Made by a program: the position numbers and the translations under genes | Shown: piece by piece, positions 9,280-15,430 of the stretch | How positions within the stretch are numbered: position 1 is the stretch's first letter | How the letters are laid out: each line of letters starts with the position of its first letter | Source: Byssothecium circinans | Lineage: Eukaryota; Ascomycota; Dothideomycetes; Pleosporales; Massarinaceae | Length of the DNA: 15,430 nt | Assembly: GCA_010015675.1 (NCBI GenBank) | Contig: ML976977.1 | Coordinates: forward strand, 1,030,027 to 1,045,456 | Direction of reading: 5' to 3' | The notes under the pieces: generated by a model | The model's database searches: none | What the model was told of the DNA's origin: nothing | What the model saw: the letters and a program-made list of their open reading frames with translations, nothing else

Positions 9280-10713
9280 ATGGCCATGGCAAAGGTACGC
9301 TCGCAGGCCCTGCGAAACATAGATGTGCACCAGGACGATCTCAAGGACGAGTATCCTGAAGAACTTATGGACGAAAGTGCCGACCCGCTCGAGGAAAGCG
9401 GCCACACTGTCGACAGCAGCGATGAAGAGATGGATGAAAATGTTGCGGAAGACATGGGACGGTTCGAAGACAGCTTTGTGGGCATCAACAAGCGGTATCG
9501 ACTCATCAATCGTATCGGAGAAGGTATGTTCTTCATTGGCTTGCCTCGCGCAGGGCTGCATCGACTCATGCATCACGCAGGCACCTTTTCCACCGTATAC
9601 AAAGCGGAAGACCTTGAGTACAACAAGTTCGAGAACAGATGGGACGTTGACGAGCGCGAGAGTCGCAAGTGGCAGTCGCCCGCAGGTCGGAAACGCCAGT
9701 CTCGCCGCCCTCATTATGTTGCCATCAAGAAGATCTACGTGACCAGCAGTCCGATACGCATCTTCAATGAACTAGAGCTGCTCCACAGCCTCAAGAATGG
9801 AGATTCCGTCTGCCCACTCATCACCGCCTTCCGCCACCAGGACCAGGTCATTGCCATCATGCCGTACTACCAGCACCAGGACTTTCGCGACTACTACCGC
9901 GACATGACTGTCTCTGAGATGCGTCTCTACATGAAGAGCCTACTCACCGCACTGCGGGCAGTGCACCAGAGAAACATCCTCCATCGTGACGTAAAGCCTA
10001 CCAACTTCCTCTACAACTCCCAGCTATCGCGCGGCGTCCTCGTCGACTTTGGCCTTGCTGAGCGGGAAGGCACTGAATGGCACAAGTGCGTTTGCACCGA
10101 CTCACTCGAGGAGCGCCGGTACCAGGTCGCTCACAGCCTGTACATGCAAAATCTGCAAGCTGGCCACCAGACCACCAGCTATCCTAAGAACGACAACCGA
10201 CACAGCCGTCGTGCGAATCGTGCAGGCACACGAGGATTCCGTGCTCCGGAGGTGCTCCTCAAATGCACACAGCAGAATACGTCCATCGATATGTGGAGCG
10301 CTGGTGTCGTCCTCCTCACCCTGCTCACACGCCGCTTTCCGTTCTTTCACAGTCAAGACGACATTGATGCGCTGCTGGAAATCACCACCATCTTCGGACG
10401 AAAGAAGATGAAGGAGACCGCCCTGTTGCACGGCCAGGTCTTCGAAACGAACGTCCCCAGCTACAGTGAGAACGGCCACACGCTCGAGAAGATCATCCTG
10501 TGGTGCACCGGCCGCACCAGCACCGACAAGACAGGCCCCAAGAAAGAGCTCAACCCCGAAGAGAAGGAAGCCACCGCCTTCCTATACCGCCTCTTAGAAT
10601 GCGATTCTGCAAAGCGTATCACTGCGGACGAGGCGCTCCGCCACCCCTTCATCACGAAAGCGTACGAGGAGAGCGAGGTAGAGGATGACATGGTAGACTT
10701 GGTGGACGTGTAA
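9280..10713 (+). CDS. cdc7: Cdc7/Hsk1-type cell-cycle protein kinase
   Basis: Catalytic subunit of DDK, which together with Dbf4 phosphorylates the Mcm2-7 helicase at replication origins. Spliced as 9280-9523 and 9581-10713, 458 residues. The 57-bp intron (GTATGT to CGCAG) lies inside the glycine-rich loop. Splicing restores IGEGTFSTVYKAED (Gly80, Gly82); retention would insert 19 residues without a stop. Residues 1-65 are acidic and probably disordered. Kinase landmarks: VAIKK with Lys131, FNELELL for the C-helix Glu, HRD at 216-218 in ILHRDVKPTNF, DFG at 237-239, APE at 303-305, and DMWSAGVVLLTLL. The roughly 63-residue stretch between DFG and APE is the long activation-segment insert typical of Cdc7 kinases and separates them from CDKs and CK2. 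The C-lobe ends with RITADEALRHPF and an acidic tail. All catalytic residues are present. No zinc finger or extra domain was seen. Confidence 0.95.
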   Translation: MAMAKVRSQALRNIDVHQDDLKDEYPEELMDESADPLEESGHTVDSSDEEMDENVAEDMGRFEDSFVGINKRYRLINRIGEGMFFIGLPRAGLHRLMHHAGTFSTVYKAEDLEYNKFENRWDVDERESRKWQSPAGRKRQSRRPHYVAIKKIYVTSSPIRIFNELELLHSLKNGDSVCPLITAFRHQDQVIAIMPYYQHQDFRDYYRDMTVSEMRLYMKSLLTALRAVHQRNILHRDVKPTNFLYNSQLSRGVLVDFGLAEREGTEWHKCVCTDSLEERRYQVAHSLYMQNLQAGHQTTSYPKNDNRHSRRANRAGTRGFRAPEVLLKCTQQNTSIDMWSAGVVLLTLLTRRFPFFHSQDDIDALLEITTIFGRKKMKETALLHGQVFETNVPSYSENGHTLEKIILWCTGRTSTDKTGPKKELNPEEKEATAFLYRLLECDSAKRITADEALRHPFITKAYEESEVEDDMVDLVDV

Positions 10714-11053
10714 AGATGGTTAATGTTGTATGACTAGGATGGACGCATTGATGTGGTACGACCTCGGCATTTCTAGGAGCATGAGCAGGCGTGATAATCT
10801 TTGGAGGTTCCTAATTTCTTCGTTTCCATATCTAGGCGCAGCGTGGCGGATGGATGGACGGATGGATGAATTTGGTTGTGCTATTGCGATACCCTTCAGC
10901 TTTGTATAATTCCCGAATCATTGGCTAGTAGAAAGCAGATACATTCGTACAAGAAATTTCTCAATATTTGAACTCCGCAAATGCTGTATGGTACATTGGT
11001 CAGCAGGCCTATATCTACACATGGTATCCTATAGTATACAACATCGTTTCCCC
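10714..11053. other. Convergent 3' region between cdc7 and mrps17
   Basis: A 340-bp spacer between two converging genes, holding both 3' UTRs. It includes a short GGAT tract. No gene or structured RNA was recognised. Confidence 0.5.
10848..10867 (+). repeat. GGAT tetranucleotide microsatellite
   Basis: Five units of GGAT, the third changed to GGAC, in the 3' UTR region of cdc7. It could be polymorphic between strains. No function is implied. Confidence 0.7.
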
Positions 11054-11776
11054 TCATGACTTCTGTAATCTCGCTTCCTTCAACTTCCTACCCGCCTCCC
11101 TCGCTTTCTTAACCTCCTGCTTAACATTCCCCACGACGCCTAACTTATTCGCCTTGCTCCCACCGCTCTCCTTCCTCCTCCGTTCCTCCTCCTCCGCCAA
11201 CTTCACATTCTTCATCGCCTCCTCCAAACTCGGTATCTCATAGCCTTGTTTCCTTGCTTGAACCAGTCTTTGCTCACTCGTGGAACGTCCCTTCGCCGCG
11301 CTCCGTACATCTTTGAGGATCCGCTCTTTTATCCGGAGCTCCATGCGCTGTTCATCGGTGAGCACGGGGGGTCGGTCCTGGACGGGAGCGCCGAACGGCG
11401 CGACGATGGCGGTCACGACATGTCGGATTGTCTTGGAGGTGCGCCAGCCGGAGGCGATGCGGACGACGTCGCCTTCTACGAGAGAGTTTTGGGGGTCGGC
11501 TACGATGTGGGTTTCAGGGGAGGGGAAGTGCTGGTTCTATGTTAGAATAACCCAATTTCACAAAAATTTTTCACGTGAATATGGAGAGGGAGAGAGAATA
11601 GAGAGTGTGGATTATGGTGTACGCACTTTTCGAAACTTCTTGTTCCACTCTTGCTTCGCTATGCGCACTTTTACGGCGCGGTCCATCTTCCCTGCTGAGA
11701 CTACGACGCCGACTTTTGTGCTCGACATGAGCTTGCGCACCATTGGTGTTGCTACTTTTTTTGCGGGTGCCGCCAT
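11054..11776 (-). CDS. mrps17: Mitochondrial small-subunit ribosomal protein uS17m
   Basis: RNA-binding OB-fold protein of the mitochondrial 37S subunit. Coding parts are 11776-11627 and 11530-11054, 208 residues. The 96-bp phase-0 intron (GTGCGT, TTCTAAC, ACCAG) falls after WNKKFRK. The open frame after the intron has no ATG near its beginning, so the first exon is needed. S17 signatures are VGVVVSAGKMDRAVKVRI (residues about 22-39), the H-x-D-like segment ETHIVADPQNSLVEGDVV, and the RIASGWRTSKTIRHVV end. After about residue 105 comes a charged, Lys/Glu/Arg-rich helical extension of about 100 residues, absent from bacterial S17 and common in fungal mitochondrial homologues. The N-terminus is basic and free of acidic residues for 30 positions, in line with mitochondrial import. 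It is divergent from scj1. Confidence 0.9.
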
Positions 11777-12282
11777 TGTGAATGTATGTGGAGGACGAGC
11801 ACGTTGGAGGAGACTCGGGGGTCGTGTGGAGGTTCGAGGGCGCCGGTCGGCGCGTCAATTGGTGATATCGCAGTCACAAGTAGATGACAGCATGTCAATA
11901 TGTCTCTACTTGGGGGAGAATCCGGGCGAGCTGTATAGCGAGCGTGGTTTGATGTCGTTGATAGCTTATTGTCTTATGTTCATGCAATCACGAAAAGTGA
12001 ATCGGCCTGGTCAACGCCAAGCTGCGCCCCACTCCGATTGGCTGGGTGCCAAAGCTACTGGCCAGATATCAATAGCAGAAAGCTGTTGATATCAACCAGC
12101 ACATTTGAACTCTCACTTCCGCCCCGCACACACCCTTCCTCGATTCGGCTTCGTTTGTGTCACTCCTCGACTTTCAATTGCTCATGTGGGATTTTCTTGA
12201 ACATAATCGTGTCCAGGATAACTTGCAGACTGTGAGGCTCGGAAGCTAGACGGAAGCTTGGGAGAGGTGCGGCGCAATTGAA
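11777..12282. promoter_or_regulatory. Shared divergent promoter of mrps17 and scj1
   Basis: This 506-bp spacer separates the two start codons. It contains two inverted CCAAT boxes (ATTGG at 11858-11862 and 12037-12041), three GATATC hexamers (11864, 12065 and 12088) and an inverted repeat described separately. No exact yeast-type UPRE or mammalian-type ERSE was found by eye. Several open frames on the plus strand are antisense shadows that show no domain. Confidence 0.45.
12065..12093. repeat. Inverted repeat, 12-base arms, 5-base loop
   Basis: GATATCAATAGC (12065-12076) and GCTGTTGATATC (12082-12093) are complementary except for one T-G position, which can wobble-pair in RNA. The loop is AGAAA. 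It lies about 190 bp upstream of the scj1 start. It might be a dimeric factor site or, if transcribed, a 5' UTR hairpin. Confidence 0.7.
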
Positions 12283-13685
12283 ATGGGCAAGATGCTCTTC
12301 CGAATATTCCTCCTCTTAGGGTGCCTAGTTCTGGCGGTGCTGGGTGCAGAGGATTTGTACAAGGTATGTGAGATTCAAGAGCTCATGTTCTCGGGCGAGC
12401 ATGTCAAGTCCGCGTTTCTCTTGTAGCAATTGCTAATACCAAGCTCCAGCTCCTGGGAATCAAGAAAAATGCCTCAGAACGTGAAATCAAAAAAGCCTAC
12501 CGCACTCTCAGCAAAAAGTTCCATCCAGACAAGAACCCGTGCGTCACATCTTCCTTCAACCTCTCCTTAGAATGAATCTAACTGTAAGATAGTGGCGACA
12601 AAGCTGCCGAGCAGAAATTCGTTGATGTAGCTGAAGCCTACGAGATCCTCGTATCAGAAGAAACACGCAAAATCTACGATCAATACGGCCACGAAGGCAT
12701 CGAGCAGCACAAGCGCGGCGGCCCTCCACGGCAACACCACGATCCCTTCGACCTCTTCTCGCGCTTCTTTGGCGGCAGCGGACACTTTGGCCATGGTGGC
12801 GGGGAACGCAGAGGTCAGAATATGGAAGTCCGTGTTGCGGTTCCGCTTCGTGATTTCTACAATGGAAGGAAAACCGAGTTCACAGTGGAGAAGCAGGCGA
12901 TCTGTTCGGCATGTGAGGGCTCAGGCAGTGCGGATGGACATGTGGAAGAGTGTGATATGTGTGGCGGACGAGGCATTGTGATCAAGAGACATCAGCTGGC
13001 GCCGGGCATGTTCCAGCAAGTACAAGCGCACTGCGACAAGTGTGGTGGGCAGGGGAAGACGATACCGCATCCTTGCCCTGTATGCGGTGGTAGTCGAGTC
13101 GTCCGCGAACCCGAGACACACGAACTTCATATCGAAAAGGGAATGCCCCTCGGCGTGCGCGTTACCTACGAGAACGAAGCTGACGAGTCCCCCGACTGGG
13201 TAGCCGGTGACCTCATCGTGCACGTCGTCGAAACTAACCCTGCCCATGGCCAACAGGACCACGAACGCACCGACGGCACCTTCTTCCGGCGCCGGGGTAA
13301 CGATCTCTATTGGCGCGAAGTGCTCTCTCTCCGCGAAGCATGGATGGGTGACTGGACGCGCAACATCACGCATCTCGATGGCCATATTGTCCAACTCTCA
13401 CGTAAACGTGGCGAAGTTGTACAGCCGCAGACTGTGGAAGTCGTCAAGGACGAGGGCATGCCGATATGGCACCAGCATCTTGAGAACAATGCGGGAGAGC
13501 AGTGGGGAAACCTATTGGTCGAGTATGTGGTTGTATTGCCGGATCAAATAGAGAAGGGAATGGAGAAGGACTTTTGGAACTTGTGGGAGAAGTGGAGGAA
13601 GAAGAATGGGAAGGTGTTGGATAAGGAATGGGGCAGGCCGACCGAACCGATTGTTATGCCGAAGGATGATCATGATGAGTTATAG
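12283..13685 (+). CDS. scj1: ER-lumenal Hsp40 co-chaperone, Scj1-type DnaJ
   Basis: Co-chaperone that stimulates the ER Hsp70 (Kar2/BiP) in folding and quality control. Spliced as 12283-12363, 12450-12538 and 12593-13685, 420 residues. Intron 1 (86 bp, GTATGT, GCTAATAC, CCAG) is phase 0; intron 2 (54 bp, GTGCGT, TCTAACTG, ATAG) is phase 2 inside a Pro codon of the J domain. A signal peptide covers residues 1-21 ([16 protein letters not shown]). The J domain spans about 23-88, with HPD at 52-54. A short Gly/Phe/His-rich linker follows ([13 protein letters not shown]). The zinc-binding domain, 161 to about 225, has [24 protein letters not shown] and a degenerate fourth motif CPVCGGSR. Type I substrate-binding domains make up the rest. 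The chain ends in HDEL (417-420), an ER retrieval signal. Signal peptide, J domain and HDEL together make ER residence firm. Confidence 0.95.
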
Positions 13686-14106
13686 ACGTAGATGAGGATG
13701 GGAAGGGATATGTATAGTATGAGCTTTCGACTTCACGGTGATGGCGGTGAAATGGGAGAAGAAGTTACGTTGGGATGGAAGGGGTATACCCGTGTATAGC
13801 GGTGTTTCTGGAGTTTAGGGATTGGGAAGGAAGGCAGCAAGCATAGATGATTAGAGACACGAACAAGATTATTTGCAGAGAGACGATGCTTCCCGATCTT
13901 TTTGTGAGTTATGTTCCGCAGCTCTAAGAGAAAAAGAGAACGGCATGCTGACGCTGGAAGGAATTCTGCCCAAGTCCGTAGACTGAAAAAATGTAATCAC
14001 TTCAGAACTAGTATTCGGGCGCTATTTTGCAATCTATCACGGGATACGATGCCACTAGAATGACACTGCTATTGCATAATCGTTATAGTGAATAGAATCC
14101 GTACCA
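13686..14106. other. Intergenic region downstream of scj1
   Basis: A 421-bp stretch holding the scj1 3' UTR and the space after the decayed minus-strand gene. No open frame, tRNA-like fold or repeat of note was seen. Confidence 0.5.
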
Positions 14107-14682
14107 TCAATAATCCAAATTAATCCTTGGCGGAGGCATCTGCAACCTCTTCCTTGCTTCCAGCCTCCCCTCTTCCTCCTCTTCATCATCCAGTAGCCTC
14201 GTATAATCCTCAGTTTAGCCCCCCCTTACTATCAAGATAATCCTGATACACCCCACTAGTCACCTCATCAATCTACTCTCCTGTCTCTGCATCTACAATC
14301 TGCACATTCCCCCTCGGACACGCTCCCCAATACGTCTCCCTAATAAAATCCGTCCACTGCGGCGCCAGCCCATCGCTCACCAAAAGATCGAAACGCTGCA
14401 GCTTGGGAACTCGCGGATATTGTAAACGTGGTTGTGGTAGGAAGATTCCGATCATCTAGTCCTTGTTCATTCACCAACTCTATCCTCAAATGTGTAAGGG
14501 ATTCTCTTCCTAGAAGATGGATATCGTATAGTAAGCCGGTTCTCATTGGGATGATGTCGTAGTCGAAATTTGCCCACATGTAGTGGGGCGACGAGTCGGT
14601 GAGGAAGGCTTTTCGGTTGTTGCAGTGTTTGCGGGATTCTTGACTCGCTCTGGCTACGGCTGGTTCTGTGGTGGGAGACCAG
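14107..14682 (-). pseudogene. Decayed 2EXR-like gene fragment, 5' side cut by a transposon
   Basis: Read on the minus strand, protein-like sequence continues across three frames. The first part (14682 to about 14455) contains EPAVARASQESRKHC followed by MWANFDYDIIPM, like the ESR and N-x-D segments of fungal 2EXR-domain proteins. A frameshift between about 14455 and 14420 leads to a second part with PRVPKLQRFDLL and WTDFIRETYWGACPRGNVQI. A TAG stop at 14275-14273 interrupts it, but sensible sequence continues (EVTSGVYQDYLDSKGG). A seven-base C run at 14219-14225 marks a second frameshift into a third frame, with an acidic stretch, MPPPRINLDY and a stop at 14107-14109. Neither frameshift gap fits an intron; they are too short. 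The N-terminal half is missing and may lie beyond the transposon. Sequencing error at the homopolymer is possible for one lesion only. Confidence 0.65.
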
Positions 14683-14694
14683 TACTGTGGCTCA

Positions 14695-14726
14695 CCACCT
14701 GATGCACGGCCCCACCTGATGCACGG
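14695..14726 (+). repeat. Subterminal direct repeats of the transposon
   Basis: CCACCTGATGCACGG occurs perfectly at 14695-14709 and 14712-14726, separated by CC. Paired direct repeats near the end of a pogo/Tc1-type element often serve as transposase binding sites; that role is inferred here. Confidence 0.7.
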
Positions 14727-14773
14727 TTCAACGAAATTTTTCAAAATCTTCCACCACCCACATCTCCACCAAT

Positions 14774-15430
14774 ATGGCAGGTATTGAGGCAGCGCTTGAA
14801 GCGCTGGAATCGCTGAGGCTGGGAGAAAAGCCTAACTATGCACAGTACGCGAAAAAGTATGGTGTTGATCGCTCAACGCTGTCGCGGCGCCATAGGAAGG
14901 TTACCCACTCATATGCGGAGAAAATCGATAACAGCCAGAATCTCAACGCTACACAAGAAAAACAGCTCATACAGTATATTGATGAGCTCTGTGTTAAAGG
15001 ACTACCTCCTTCAAGGCAAATGATACGAAACTTTGCATCAGAAATAGCTGGGAAACTTGTGGGCAAAAACTGGGCAGATCACTTCATAAAACGACACAAC
15101 GTTGACCTCATATCACGCTGGACATCAGGCCTGGATTCCTCACGCAAAAGAGCCGACTCTGCCTTCAAATACTCATTATATTTCAAGCTTTTACAACACA
15201 AAATCGAGCAGTACAAAATCCTACCCTGCCACACATACAATATGGATGAAAAAGGCTTCCTAATCGGAGTGTTGAGTAGGATAAAGAGGGTGTTTTCTCG
15301 GAGGCGCTATGAGGAGGGGAAAATCAAACAAATACTCCAGGACGGCAATCGCGAGTGGATCACATCTATCGCATGTATTTGCGCAGACGGGACTGCTCTT
15401 ACGCCTGCGCTTATATATCAAGCCCTTTCT
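14774..15430 (+). CDS. Fot1/pogo-like transposase, 3' end outside window
   Basis: DDE transposase that cuts and pastes its own element. The frame starts at ATG 14774 and is open for 219 codons to the window edge, so only the N-terminal part is visible. Residues about 5-45 form a helix-turn-helix of Psq type (NYAQYAKKYGVDRSTLSRRH). Residues about 55-120 match a CENP-B/Tc5-like DNA-binding region (TQEKQLIQYIDELCVKGLPP, GKNWADHFIKRH). The DDE-1 catalytic core begins with YNMDEKGFLIG near residue 160, whose Asp is the expected first catalytic acid, and continues to ITSIACICADGTALTPALIY. No stop or frameshift is seen, so this part looks intact. The remaining acidic residues lie outside. It is a typical length and layout for a family of about 500 residues. 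Confidence 0.88.
   Translation, partial: MAGIEAALEALESLRLGEKPNYAQYAKKYGVDRSTLSRRHRKVTHSYAEKIDNSQNLNATQEKQLIQYIDELCVKGLPPSRQMIRNFASEIAGKLVGKNWADHFIKRHNVDLISRWTSGLDSSRKRADSAFKYSLYFKLLQHKIEQYKILPCHTYNMDEKGFLIGVLSRIKRVFSRRRYEEGKIKQILQDGNREWITSIACICADGTALTPALIYQALS

Larger units (their letters stand above)
14683..15430 (+). mobile_element. Fot1/pogo-like DNA transposon, left part
   Basis: A class II element enters at about 14683 and runs past the window end. Evidence is the Fot1/pogo-type transposase from 14774, two subterminal direct repeats (14695-14726), and the loss of protein similarity of the decayed gene at the same point. A TA dinucleotide at 14683-14684, the target such elements duplicate, is the best candidate junction. 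The terminal inverted repeat cannot be confirmed because the right end lies outside. Confidence 0.65.

Noticed and set aside
9178..9714. 178-codon minus-strand frame across the start of cdc7
   Set aside because: Shadow of the kinase gene; no domain and no splice logic.
11280..12089. 269-codon plus-strand frame
   Set aside because: Antisense to mrps17 and its promoter, with no recognisable domain; the minus-strand S17 signatures and splice signals are clear.
1..15430. CRISPR arrays, prokaryotic operons or phage genes
   Set aside because: None seen. The window is eukaryotic with spliceosomal introns.

Overview
The window is nuclear DNA of a filamentous ascomycete. The evidence is spliceosomal introns of 48-96 bp with GTATGT/GTAAGT/GTGAGT/GTGCGT donors and mostly CTAAC/CTGAC-like branch sites, compact intergenic spacers, a Cdc7-type kinase and condensin subunit of fungal form, a lumenal Hsp40 ending in HDEL, and a Fot1/pogo-like transposase. 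The gene families suggest a Dothideomycete, perhaps Pleosporales; that placement is an inference.

Left part (1-5195): about 720 bp with no supported gene, then two same-strand genes (723-2750 and 3137-4788) for secreted cysteine-rich proteins. They are diverged paralogues. Both carry one globular domain with eight matching cysteines, probably BYS1/thaumatin-like, and both have one phase-2 intron at the same place after that domain. Their low-complexity regions differ: a long Ser/Thr/Pro mucin-like tail in the first, a Pro-rich N-terminal stretch plus a short tail in the second.

Middle part (5196-13685): a housekeeping block of two divergent pairs. Condensin subunit 1 (minus, 5196-9028) and Cdc7 kinase (plus, 9280-10713) share a 251-bp promoter; both act on chromosomes in the cell cycle. 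Mitochondrial ribosomal protein uS17m (minus, 11054-11776) and an ER-lumenal Scj1-type DnaJ (plus, 12283-13685) share a 506-bp promoter that holds inverted CCAAT boxes and a strong inverted repeat. Exon boundaries were worked out by hand for every gene; four of the six genes change length or terminus compared with the uninterrupted open frame.

Right part (13686-15430): a decayed minus-strand gene resembling fungal 2EXR-type proteins (two frameshifts and one in-frame stop), cut at its 5' side by a DNA transposon. The transposase frame starts at 14774 and stays open to the window edge. It has a Psq/CENP-B-like DNA-binding region and the start of the DDE catalytic domain.

No complete new system was proven. 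The parts most worth a second look are the tandem secreted paralogues with their internally repeated tail, the stop-free 57-bp intron inside the Cdc7 ATP-binding loop, and the transposon-broken gene at the right edge.
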